A DNA stretch of 64,000 nt from NCBI GenBank assembly GCA_035275545.1, contig DATEMP010000019.1, positions 1 through 64,000 of the forward strand, given 5' to 3'. The notes beneath the pieces were generated by a model. It ran no database searches. It saw only the letters and a program-made list of their open reading frames with translations, and was not told where the DNA came from. Within the stretch, counting starts at the first letter, position 1, and every line of letters begins with the position of its first letter. This document shows positions 7,743-15,201 of this stretch, in pieces. This DNA comes from WS-11 sp035275545. GTDB lineage: Bacteria > Eisenbacteria > RBG-16-71-46. Both the position numbers and the translations under genes were made by a program.

Positions 7743-9200
7743 ATGCGTTCCCTTCGCCCGTTCCTTTGCGGCCCGGGTTGCCTGGCACTCCTCCTCGGAA
7801 CCGCCGCGCACGCGGCCACGCCCCGGATCGACGAGGTGCAGAAGCGGCTCGGCATCACGCGGCTGAGCGTCCAGTCGCTTCGGCTGGACTCGCCCGCCCC
7901 GAGCGTGGCGCTCGATCTCGATGGCCGGCGCGTCACGCTCAGGCTGGAGCGTTCCACGCTGCGCGCTCCCGGCTTCCGCGTCCTGGTTCAGACCGCGACC
8001 GGCGCGCTCGAGGAGGCTCCCGCCCCGGCGGCCGCGAGCTATCGCGGCACCGTGGACGGAATGCCCGGCTCGGTGGTGGGCGGCACGATCCGGAACGGCC
8101 GGTTGAGGGCGGCGATCGGTCTCGCGGACGGGCGGGTGTTCTACGTCCAGCCGCTCGAGGAGTTCGCGCCCGGCTCCGAGCCCGGTGCACACGCGGTCTA
8201 CGACGCCGCGGACGTGATCGGCGCCGAGGGAATCTGCGCCACCTCCGAGCCCTCGGTGGTCGTCCCGGAATCGAGCGGCTTCGGCACTGCCGGCTCCGGC
8301 CCGCACGTCGCCGAGATCTCGTTCGACGCCGACTACGAGTTCTGGCAGGCGAACGTCGCCTCGGTACCCGGGACGATCGCCGACATCGAGGACGTCATGG
8401 CGGCGGTGAACGTCATCTTCGAGCGCGATTGCGACCTCACCCACGAGATCCGCACCATCGTCGTTCGCACCGCGCCGTCGGACCCCTATTCGACCACCGA
8501 CGCCAGCGCGCTCCTCACCCAGTTCCGGAACCACTGGAACGAGGCGCAGACCGGCGTGGTCCGCGATGTCGCGCACCTCATGACCGGGAAGAACCTGGAC
8601 GGTGGAACGATCGGCATCGCGTTCCTCGGCGCGGTTTGTAGAGTTGACCGCGCATACGGTCTCTCCCAGTCGCGCTTTACGAATGTCATGAGCTGGCGCA
8701 GCGCGCTGACCGCCCATGAGCTGGGGCACAACTGGAACGCCAACCACTGCGACGCGGTGGTGCCCTGCAACATCATGTGCTCGACCATCAATCACTGCAG
8801 CGGTTTCGGCCTCCCGAACTTCGAGCCGCAGGCGATCACCGCGATCACCAACTTCGCCGCGAGCCGCACCTGCCTCGATACCCCGCGACTGGCGGTGGGT
8901 GACGCGCTGGGCGACGGAACGGTGCGCTTCTCCCCTCCCACGCCCAGCGTTTTCACGGGCGATGCGGGAGCGACCCTGCGCTACTACCTGGAGCAGGGCG
9001 TGGCGGCCACGCTCGACATCTACGATGTCGCAGGCCACCGGGTCACGCGCCTCGCGGAGGGCACGCACGCGCCCGGCTGGCATCAGGCCACCTGGCGGGG
9101 CCGCGACGCGTCCGGCCGGCCGGTGCGCGCTGGCATCTACTACGCCCGCCTGGGCACGCCGGGCGCCGCCCTCACGCACACGCTCGTCCTCCTGCGCTAG
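7743..9200 (+). CDS. secreted reprolysin-like (metzincin) zinc protease with FlgD-like C-terminal domain
   Basis: The 485-residue product has a signal peptide (hydrophobic core, then AAHAAT near residue 23), a pro-region (about 30-180), and a metalloprotease domain with zinc site H325-E326-L-G-H329-x5-H335. This is the HExxHxxxxxH pattern of M12B-like enzymes. Three Cys pairs follow the site (NHCDAVVPCNIMCS). The last 95 residues are a FlgD-like sorting domain (IYDVAGHRVTRLAEG, WRGRDASGRPVRAGIYYARL). An extracellular endopeptidase activated by pro-domain removal is inferred. Among the secreted-protein genes it is unusual in having a TAGACT box 6 bases before ATG and no Shine-Dalgarno. The MATE gene follows 8 bases later. 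Confidence 0.85.
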   Translation: MRSLRPFLCGPGCLALLLGTAAHAATPRIDEVQKRLGITRLSVQSLRLDSPAPSVALDLDGRRVTLRLERSTLRAPGFRVLVQTATGALEEAPAPAAASYRGTVDGMPGSVVGGTIRNGRLRAAIGLADGRVFYVQPLEEFAPGSEPGAHAVYDAADVIGAEGICATSEPSVVVPESSGFGTAGSGPHVAEISFDADYEFWQANVASVPGTIADIEDVMAAVNVIFERDCDLTHEIRTIVVRTAPSDPYSTTDASALLTQFRNHWNEAQTGVVRDVAHLMTGKNLDGGTIGIAFLGAVCRVDRAYGLSQSRFTNVMSWRSALTAHELGHNWNANHCDAVVPCNIMCSTINHCSGFGLPNFEPQAITAITNFAASRTCLDTPRLAVGDALGDGTVRFSPPTPSVFTGDAGATLRYYLEQGVAATLDIYDVAGHRVTRLAEGTHAPGWHQATWRGRDASGRPVRAGIYYARLGTPGAALTHTLVLLR

Positions 9201-9208
9201 GCGCCCGG

Positions 9209-10612
9209 ATGGCCGCCACCCGCACCGTGGCCGGCGTGCGCACGCATCGCCCGCGCGCGGACGACTTCCGGCGCCTGGTCCGACTCGCCGTCCCGGTCGT
9301 GTTCGTCCAGGTCGGGCTCATGGCGATGAACGTCGTCGACACGATGATCCTCGGCCGGGTCTCGGCGGCGGCGCTGGCAGGATCCGCGATCGGAACCGTC
9401 TACATCTTCACCTTCGGCGTTTTCGGCATGGGCATCCTGATGGCGCTGGATCCGATCGTGTCGCAGTCGGTCGGCGCCCAGGATGACCCGGCGATCACGC
9501 GCGCGCTCCAGCGTGGCCTGATCATCGCTGCAGGGATGGGCATCGTGGGCGGTCTGCTCCTGCTCCCGGCCGAGCAGGTTCTGAAGTCGCTCGGACAGCC
9601 TCCCGAGCTGGTGGCGGTCGCCGCCCCCTACGTGCGCGTCCAGGTCCCGAGCCTGCTCGCCTTCTACATCACCGTCGTGTTCCGCCAGACGCTCCAGGCG
9701 CTCGGGCACATGCGCCCGATCGTGATCACGGTGATCGTGGCGAACGTCCTCAACGCCCTGCTCGCCTGGGCATTCGTATTCGGCGAGCTGGGGGCGCCGG
9801 CGCTCGGCGCCATGGGCGCCGGCCTCGCGACCACGATCGCGCGCTGGGGCATGGCGCTGCTGCTCGTGACGCTCGCCTGGAAAGATCTTGGATCGCGACT
9901 GCGCTGGGTGCCGGAGGCGCTGAGCGCGCGGCCGCTCGCCCGTATGGTCCAGATCGGATTGCCGATCGGCTTCCAGTACCTGTTCGAGGTCGGGGTCTTC
10001 AACGCCGTGACCATGATCATGGGGCGGCTCGGCGCCGTGACGGCCGCGGCGCACCAGATCGCGATCAACATGTCATCGCTGACCTTCATGGTGCCGTTCG
10101 GCGTGTCCTCCGCGGCGTCGGTGCTGGTCGGACGCGCCGTGGGCGCGGGCGATGGCGACGCGGCGCGCCGCGCCGGAATCGCAGGGCTGATCGTGGGGGC
10201 CGGGTTCATGAGCGTGAGCGCCGCCGTGTTCGGGCTCGCACCCGGCCTCCTGGCCCGAGCCTACACGCCAGATCCAACGGTGCTTGCCCTCGCCGGCACG
10301 CTCATTCCGATCGCCGGCGTGTTCCAGGTGTTCGACGGCACCCAGGTGGTGGCGATCGGCGTGCTGCGCGGCGCCGGGGACACACGCACGCCGCTGATCG
10401 TGAGCCTGATCGGTTACTGGGCGTTCGCGCTCCCGCTTGGCCTGTGGCTCGCCTTCCGCGCGGGGTGGGGCCCGCATGGCCTCTGGTGGGGACTCGCCGG
10501 CGGACTGATGGTCGCGGCGCTGGTGCTGCTCGCCCGCGTGCGGGTGCGGCTGTGGCGCCGGATGGAGCGGATCGCGGTCGACGACCACGCGGTGGCGATC
10601 GCCGCCGACTAG
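9209..10612 (+). CDS. MATE family multidrug/Na+ antiporter
   Basis: The 467-residue protein has twelve hydrophobic segments arranged as two similar halves, as in NorM-type MATE exporters. Typical pieces are visible: the first helix with VPVVFVQVGLMAMNVVDTMILG, SQSVGAQDD after helix 2, and the second-half start IGLPIGFQYLFEVGVFN. The family uses Na+ or H+ to export cationic drugs or metabolites across the inner membrane. The gene begins 8 bases after the protease stop codon, so it may be co-transcribed, and it ends 6 bases from the convergent gene at 10619. The substrate cannot be read from sequence. Confidence 0.9.
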   Translation: MAATRTVAGVRTHRPRADDFRRLVRLAVPVVFVQVGLMAMNVVDTMILGRVSAAALAGSAIGTVYIFTFGVFGMGILMALDPIVSQSVGAQDDPAITRALQRGLIIAAGMGIVGGLLLLPAEQVLKSLGQPPELVAVAAPYVRVQVPSLLAFYITVVFRQTLQALGHMRPIVITVIVANVLNALLAWAFVFGELGAPALGAMGAGLATTIARWGMALLLVTLAWKDLGSRLRWVPEALSARPLARMVQIGLPIGFQYLFEVGVFNAVTMIMGRLGAVTAAAHQIAINMSSLTFMVPFGVSSAASVLVGRAVGAGDGDAARRAGIAGLIVGAGFMSVSAAVFGLAPGLLARAYTPDPTVLALAGTLIPIAGVFQVFDGTQVVAIGVLRGAGDTRTPLIVSLIGYWAFALPLGLWLAFRAGWGPHGLWWGLAGGLMVAALVLLARVRVRLWRRMERIAVDDHAVAIAAD

Positions 10613-10618
10613 CGCGGG

Positions 10619-11182
10619 CTATCGCGGCCCTTTGTCCCTCGTGTAGAGCACGCGTGCCAGCGTGAGCGGCCCGCCCGTTCCACCGACGCTCTGCACCTGT
10701 ATCGCCGCGATCCCGGATGGAGCAGCCAGTCCGATCAAGGTGACGCCGAACAATCGTCCCTCGCTGGTGACCACCTCGGTCCCGCCGTCCCCCTCCGTGA
10801 CGATCAGCACGATGGCGTTGTCACCCATGCCCTGAACGTCCAGGACGACCACCGGTTCGGGTTGCTCGAACACGATCGTCGCGCCCGGATTGAGATAGAG
10901 CTCGATATTGCCGCCGTTCGGATTGTCCGGATCCACCTCGCACGTGGGCGAGGAGCAGAAGCCGCTCGCCATGCGGTAGGGATCGGTGAACGTCACGCCC
11001 AGCAGCGTGAGCGGGTTCGAGAGCGCCTCGTTCGGCGCGAAGGTCTCGAAATCGACCTCCTCGAGCTGGCCGAGCATGGCCGACGCGGCGTGCTCGTTCA
11101 TCACGCGAATCTTCGCGGTCGCCGGCGGCGCCACGCACGTCAGTCCTGCCGCGAGCGCGGCCAGCACGATGCCTGATCTCAT
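10619..11182 (-). CDS. secreted hypothetical protein
   Basis: This is a 187-residue exported protein with a signal peptide (MRSGIVLAALAAGLTCVAPP then ATA). ATG 11182 is preceded by GCAGGAGG, which decides it over the longer frame from 11212. The mature part is acidic and beta-rich, starting with VDFETFAPNEALSNPLTLLGVTF, reminiscent of the lectin-like fold in PEP-CTERM proteins. There is no PEP-CTERM, FlgD-like or WG tail. Two cysteines lie close together (FCSSPTCEVD). No function can be assigned. Confidence 0.65.
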   Translation of the reverse strand: MRSGIVLAALAAGLTCVAPPATAKIRVMNEHAASAMLGQLEEVDFETFAPNEALSNPLTLLGVTFTDPYRMASGFCSSPTCEVDPDNPNGGNIELYLNPGATIVFEQPEPVVVLDVQGMGDNAIVLIVTEGDGGTEVVTSEGRLFGVTLIGLAAPSGIAAIQVQSVGGTGGPLTLARVLYTRDKGPR

Positions 11183-11248
11183 GTAGAACCTCCTGCGGCC
11201 CGCTCGCAGCATCGCAGATATGCATTGGTATTGGAATAGTATTTAGCG

Positions 11249-12619
11249 TCAGCGAACCATGACGATCACCCGGCTCCTGACCTGACCGGCGGCCTCGAGC
11301 CGGACCAGGTATGCCCCGGGGGCGACGGGCCGGCCCGACGCGTCGCGACCGTCCCAGCGCGCGACGCGAGCGCCCGCGGGAGCGCCAGGGCCAGCCATCT
11401 CAACGACCTTCCGGCCGTTCAGATCGAAGATCCCGATCCGGACCGGCTCGTCCTTCTCCGTCACGTAATCGATGGTGGCCGCTCCGTGCGTCGGATTCGG
11501 ACGCAGCCGCAGATCGAGCCGGCCCCCGGCCATCGGCGGCACGTCGAGGGTGCCCTCGGTCCGCGGGATGAGAACGAACGCCTGGCTCGAGCTCCAGTAG
11601 GGTCCAAAGTGTCCGTCACCGACGATCCAGCCGCGATCGTTGATCCCGAGCGCGCGGTCGAGGATGAAGCCCGGCGGCGGCGTCGCCAACCCATTGAGGT
11701 CGCGGAGCCCGTGCTGCGCGTCCCACAGGAAGGCGTGCCACACGTAGTTCTCGATCTCCGCCATGCCCACGACCGCTCCCGCGTCGTTGATCGCCCAGGG
11801 ATATACGTCCAGCAGCGGATTGCCGTCGAGGTGCGGCAGGAGTGTGGCGCCCGCGGCCTCGGTCCAGACGAACCCGTGGAAACTCTGAGCGTCGGGCGAG
11901 CGGTGCCGTCCGGTCACCATGCCGAGGTCGTTGATCGCAGCCGCCTCGGTCCACGGAAACGGACTCGACGGCAGGTATTGGCTCAGCCGGATCGTCCGGC
12001 CGGTGGCGATCTCGTAGACGAATCCGTCCGGCGACCCGCCGCGGATCACGCCCACCGCAACGTTGGAGTTGTTGATCTTGACCAGCTCCTTCGCGCCCGC
12101 CACCGGGATCGACCGCGAGCCTCCGATCGGGTCCCAGATGAAGGGGATCTGGAGAACGCGGTTGCTGTTGCTGCAGATGCAGGTCTCGGCGTATCCGACC
12201 ACGATGCCCTGATCGTTGATGTCGAGGGCGACCGGTCGGGCCGGCGCGCCCGGCACCAGTGGAATCGTGGTCGTGGTGCCGTGGACGATGTCGAACACCT
12301 GATCGTGCCCGGCGACCTGGCCGATTTCGTTGATACCGCGCGGGAGCGTGAAGGGCAACCGGGTCTTGCCGGTCGCTGCCGACCAGTAGAAGCCGGCGTA
12401 GGACGGAAGATCGGTCGCCCAGCCGCACGCCTGGCCCAGGTTGTTGATGTCGAAGAGGTAGCATTCCTTCAGGTCGTAGCCGCTTTGAAACGCATCGACG
12501 TAGACGAAGTCGTACTCGATTCCAGCCCTCGCGGGGAGGGCCGCCGACACCATGAGAAGACTGATCACGATCGCGCGAGCAGGCGCCAGCAGGTCGAACG
12601 AACTGGTTCGTTTCGTCAT
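11249..12619 (-). CDS. secreted HAF-repeat protein with FlgD-like C-terminal domain
   Basis: The 456-residue product starts at ATG 12619, preceded by GGGAGGAAG, and opens with a signal peptide ending ALPARAG. The middle is a run of about seven HAF-type repeats (probable extracellular repeat): INNLGQACGWA, INEIGQVAGHD, INDQGIVVGYA, INDLGMVTGRH, INDAGAVVGMA, INDRGWIVGDG. The last 85 residues are a FlgD-like sorting domain (RPNPTHGAATIDYV, IFDLNGRKVVEMA, WDGRDASGRPVAPGAY). It is presumably delivered to the cell surface or medium. The frame is open to 12769, but the upstream part lacks coding character. Confidence 0.8.
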   Translation of the reverse strand: MTKRTSSFDLLAPARAIVISLLMVSAALPARAGIEYDFVYVDAFQSGYDLKECYLFDINNLGQACGWATDLPSYAGFYWSAATGKTRLPFTLPRGINEIGQVAGHDQVFDIVHGTTTTIPLVPGAPARPVALDINDQGIVVGYAETCICSNSNRVLQIPFIWDPIGGSRSIPVAGAKELVKINNSNVAVGVIRGGSPDGFVYEIATGRTIRLSQYLPSSPFPWTEAAAINDLGMVTGRHRSPDAQSFHGFVWTEAAGATLLPHLDGNPLLDVYPWAINDAGAVVGMAEIENYVWHAFLWDAQHGLRDLNGLATPPPGFILDRALGINDRGWIVGDGHFGPYWSSSQAFVLIPRTEGTLDVPPMAGGRLDLRLRPNPTHGAATIDYVTEKDEPVRIGIFDLNGRKVVEMAGPGAPAGARVARWDGRDASGRPVAPGAYLVRLEAAGQVRSRVIVMVR

Positions 12620-12785
12620 CGCTTCCTCCCGGGATGATATGACCCGCCGCGCGATCTGCATGAGGTGTGCCCGGGCTGTTTCGCGGCCCCGCTCGAGCGG
12701 GCGCGCCACGGAAGACATGCATTGGCTGCCGATTGCAGAGGGAGCGAACGCGGGCCCGGCCGCATGCACGCACGCCGTTCCGGTC

Positions 12786-12827
12786 TGACAGACCGTCAGT
12801 GTCAGGTCAGAACGTCAGGCGCGGCAG
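12786..12827. promoter_or_regulatory. TGTCA/TGACA half-site cluster upstream of the HAF-repeat gene
   Basis: Within 42 bases there are repeated GTCAG/TGTCA/TGACA words, including the palindrome GGTCTGACAGACC at 12782-12794, ending in GTCAGGCGC. A similar 42-base cluster, also beginning TGACAG and ending GTCAGGCGC, lies at 23289-23330 upstream of another secreted-protein gene. A shared regulator site is inferred. Confidence 0.3.
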
Positions 12828-12854
12828 ATCAACGGGAGGTAGAGGGGCTCCGGC

Positions 12855-13193
12855 TCAACGCGCGTGCACGTACACCCAGGCCTCCCGGCCCGAGGCGAGG
12901 GTCACGGCGATCCGCTTGTAGGAGTCGGGCGCCTCGTACGCGTCGGTCCTGGCGAGCTCGACGTCGGTGATCTCGAACACCATGCCCGGCACGCGACTCG
13001 CCGGATTGGCGCTCAACACCACGTTGGCGTGATGGGTCTTCCCGAGCCGTGCCGCGGCGTCGGGATCTTCGATCCTGACCATCGACGCCTCGAACCCGAT
13101 CAGCTCGTCCGGCGTGCCGTCCAGCCGCCGGCCATAGGTGGATCGCTGGACGGATTCCTCCTTCAGCGTTCCATATGAGAAGAGCAGTGGCAT
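12855..13193 (-). CDS. gamma-glutamylcyclotransferase-like (GGCT/AIG2) protein
   Basis: This compact 112-residue protein shows the family's N-terminal YGTL signature (residues 7-10, LLFSYGTLKEE) and the acidic position expected for the catalytic glutamate (E87 in DAYEAPDSYKRI), followed by the WVYVHAR end. Family members release 5-oxoproline from gamma-glutamyl compounds in the cytoplasm, though many AIG2-like proteins have other or unknown substrates. The ATG follows AGGAGATC. It is the last gene of the STAS-GNAT-GGCT operon, 11 bases after the GNAT stop. Confidence 0.8.
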   Translation of the reverse strand: MPLLFSYGTLKEESVQRSTYGRRLDGTPDELIGFEASMVRIEDPDAAARLGKTHHANVVLSANPASRVPGMVFEITDVELARTDAYEAPDSYKRIAVTLASGREAWVYVHAR

Positions 13194-13204
13194 CGCGTGA
13201 TCTC

Positions 13205-14026
13205 CTATCCGAACTCCGGCCCGGCGATCGCGCAGATGGATCGCGACGTCCCGGCCGGACTGGGCTCGCCGAAGCGCATGCGCACGAGGCCGCGGCGCTT
13301 GGAGAGCCCACGTCGCTCGAGCGCGGACGGAGCGAGCAGCCCTCCGATGTGCAGGTCGAGGCAGACCCCCTCGCCGGCCAATCGCGTGAGAACCTCATCA
13401 AGCAGCTTTCCTGCCACCAATCCGCTGGCGGCGATCAGCGGACCGATGTAGGTCGCGGCGCGCCCCGGGCGGGCGAGCGCAAAGCCCTCCCCGTCGACGA
13501 CCGCCGACGTGCCGTTCTCCATGAGCGCCACGAGCAGACGCTCGCGATCCACGCCGTATGCGTTCCGATCGAGCGCCGCCACGCGCCGCCGGGCGTCGTC
13601 ATCCCACGACGGCTCATCCGCCCCGCCACGAATGGACGGGACGCCCTGCCAGCGCTCGAATTCGGCCTCGGGCTCGAAGCCCAGCGACGCATAGAGCGGC
13701 TGCCCCGCCGGGGTCGCGTCGAGCTTGACGCACGCTACGCCGAGGCCGCGCAGATGGTCCAGGGCCATGCGCATCAGCGCCGCGCCGATCCCGCGCCCGC
13801 GATGCTCCGGATGCACGACCATCATGCCGATCCACGCGAGCTCGCGTCCGTAGGTGGTGGTGGTGACCGTGCCCACCAGGCGCTCTCCATCGCGGGCGGC
13901 GAAGCATCCCGATGGCTCGAGACCGAGCAGACGGCTCCAGTCGGCCGCCGTCTGGTTCCACCCCTCTCCCGCACTGAGCGCCAGCGCCGCCTCGAGGTCC
14001 GAGGCGCGGAGAGATCCGAGCCTCAC
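13205..14026 (-). CDS. GNAT acetyltransferase with YitH/Acetyltransf_18-like second domain
   Basis: The 273-residue protein has an N-terminal GNAT domain (about 1-135) with the acetyl-CoA loop HPEHRGRGIGAAL and the LYASLGFEPEAEF end strand. A second domain (about 140-265) resembles the acetyltransferase-18 half found in YitH-type proteins. I set the start at GTG 14026, where it overlaps the TGA of the STAS gene as GTGA. This coupling explains the lack of a Shine-Dalgarno. The open frame upstream of 14026 runs antiparallel through STAS codons and is not coding. An N-acetyltransferase acting on a small molecule or protein amine is inferred; the substrate is unknown. Confidence 0.8.
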   Translation of the reverse strand: MRLGSLRASDLEAALALSAGEGWNQTAADWSRLLGLEPSGCFAARDGERLVGTVTTTTYGRELAWIGMMVVHPEHRGRGIGAALMRMALDHLRGLGVACVKLDATPAGQPLYASLGFEPEAEFERWQGVPSIRGGADEPSWDDDARRRVAALDRNAYGVDRERLLVALMENGTSAVVDGEGFALARPGRAATYIGPLIAASGLVAGKLLDEVLTRLAGEGVCLDLHIGGLLAPSALERRGLSKRRGLVRMRFGEPSPAGTSRSICAIAGPEFG

Positions 14027-14403
14027 GGCTTGGACGGTGGGAACCTCTCGCGAAGGCTGTCGGCCTGGCCCAGGTCGACGGTCTCGTCCTCGAGGAACTG
14101 CGCCTTCACGATCTTGAGGAGGTCGCGCATCCGCGCCGTGGCCTCGGTGTCGAGGACGAATCGTCCGCCGCTCTTGCGCGTCGCGTGAGCGACATGGATC
14201 AGGATCCCGAGGCCGGTGGAGTCCATGTAGCTCATCCGGCGGCATGCGACACGGATGTCCTTCTTTCCGCGTGCCGCCAATGCCTTGATCGCCTTCTCGA
14301 GCGCCAGGCCGGTGTCTTCGTTGAACGGTCCTTCCGGCTCGAACAGATCGATCGTCCGGCCCTCGAACTCGACTTCCTGATGATGCAGCCTGGCCAGCTT
14401 CAT
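14023..14403 (-). CDS. STAS-domain anti-anti-sigma factor-like protein
   Basis: This 126-residue single-domain STAS protein carries the phosphoswitch MDSTGLGIL with D61-S62, the serine phosphorylated by anti-sigma kinases in SpoIIAA/RsbV homologues. In that scheme the unphosphorylated form binds the anti-sigma kinase and frees a sigma factor. No anti-sigma kinase or sigma gene is in the window. It heads an operon with the GNAT and GGCT genes. A TATCCT box lies 8 bases before the ATG and no Shine-Dalgarno is seen. It shares a 47-base divergent promoter region with ribA. Confidence 0.85.
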   Translation of the reverse strand: MKLARLHHQEVEFEGRTIDLFEPEGPFNEDTGLALEKAIKALAARGKKDIRVACRRMSYMDSTGLGILIHVAHATRKSGGRFVLDTEATARMRDLLKIVKAQFLEDETVDLGQADSLRERFPPSKP

Positions 14404-14411
14404 GGGGCCGC

Positions 14412-14417
14412 AGGATA
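14412..14417 (-). promoter_or_regulatory. TATCCT box for the STAS operon
   Basis: TATCCT on the minus strand ends 8 bases before ATG 14403. It lies back-to-back with the ribA box in a 47-base divergent spacer. Confidence 0.45.
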
Positions 14418-14438
14418 CGCCTCCCGCGACCCGCGTGC

Positions 14439-14444
14439 TATCGT
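14439..14444 (+). promoter_or_regulatory. TATCGT box for ribA
   Basis: TATCGT ends 6 bases before ATG 14451 with no Shine-Dalgarno between. No FMN riboswitch fits in the short spacer. Confidence 0.4.
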
Positions 14445-14450
14445 CTAGAT

Positions 14451-15197
14451 ATGGACCCGCCCTGCTCCTCCAACTTCCCCGACGTGCCCACCCTCGACGA
14501 CCTGGTCGAGCGCGATAAGGACCACGACTGCGAAGGCTTCGGCCCGCACCACATCTGCGTGCGGGTGGAGGCGGTCGCCGACCTGCCGAGCCGGTTCGGG
14601 ACGTTCCGTATCGTCGCCTTCTGGAACAACCGGGACGGCAAAGAGCACGTCGCCCTGGTCCACGGGGACGTCATGGGGAAGGACGATCTCCCGGTGCGCC
14701 TCCACTCCGAGTGCCTGACCGGCGACGTCATGGGGTCACTGCGCTGCGACTGCCGCGATCAGCTCGAGGTGGCGCTCCAGAAGATCGCCGGCATGCAGCA
14801 CGGCGTGGTGCTCTACATGCGACAGGAAGGCCGCGGCATCGGCCTGGTCAACAAGGTGCGTGCCTACGCGCTCCAGGATCGGGGGCTCGACACCGTGGAC
14901 GCCAACCTGGTGCTGGGCTTCCGCGACGACGAGCGCGACTACGCGATCGCCGCGCACATGCTGGCGAGCCTGAACGTGCGATCGATCCGGCTCATGACCA
15001 ACAATCCCAAGAAGGTCGCGGAGCTCCAGAAGCTCGGGACCAAGGTGAGCGGGCGCATCCCGCACGTGATCCCCGCGAACGAGCTGAACCGCTTCTACCT
15101 CGAGACCAAGGCGACCCGCTCGGGGCACCTGATCGCGTTCGAGGGCAAGCCCCACCTTCCGGAGCAGGATGACCCGGTGATCGTCGAGGACGCGTAG
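14451..15197 (+). CDS. ribA: GTP cyclohydrolase II (RibA)
   Basis: This is the first enzyme of riboflavin synthesis, converting GTP to a diaminopyrimidine phosphate, formate and pyrophosphate. The 248-residue protein has the zinc site C88-x10-C99-x-C101 (HSECLTGDVMGSLRCDC), the catalytic MRQEGRGIGLVNKVRAYAL segment, and the RLMTNNPKK / GRIPHVIPANELN GTP-binding end. It lacks an N-terminal RibB (DHBP synthase) domain, so it is the stand-alone form. The first 40 residues (DPPCSSNFPDVPTLDDLVE) are an extension of unknown role. No other riboflavin gene is nearby. It converges with the kinase gene 5 bases further on. Confidence 0.93.
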   Translation: MDPPCSSNFPDVPTLDDLVERDKDHDCEGFGPHHICVRVEAVADLPSRFGTFRIVAFWNNRDGKEHVALVHGDVMGKDDLPVRLHSECLTGDVMGSLRCDCRDQLEVALQKIAGMQHGVVLYMRQEGRGIGLVNKVRAYALQDRGLDTVDANLVLGFRDDERDYAIAAHMLASLNVRSIRLMTNNPKKVAELQKLGTKVSGRIPHVIPANELNRFYLETKATRSGHLIAFEGKPHLPEQDDPVIVEDA

Positions 15198-15201
15198 CCG
15201 G

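Noticed and set aside
7671..9179. 502-codon minus-strand frame
   Set aside because: Antisense to the metalloprotease gene, with shadow composition and no start signal.
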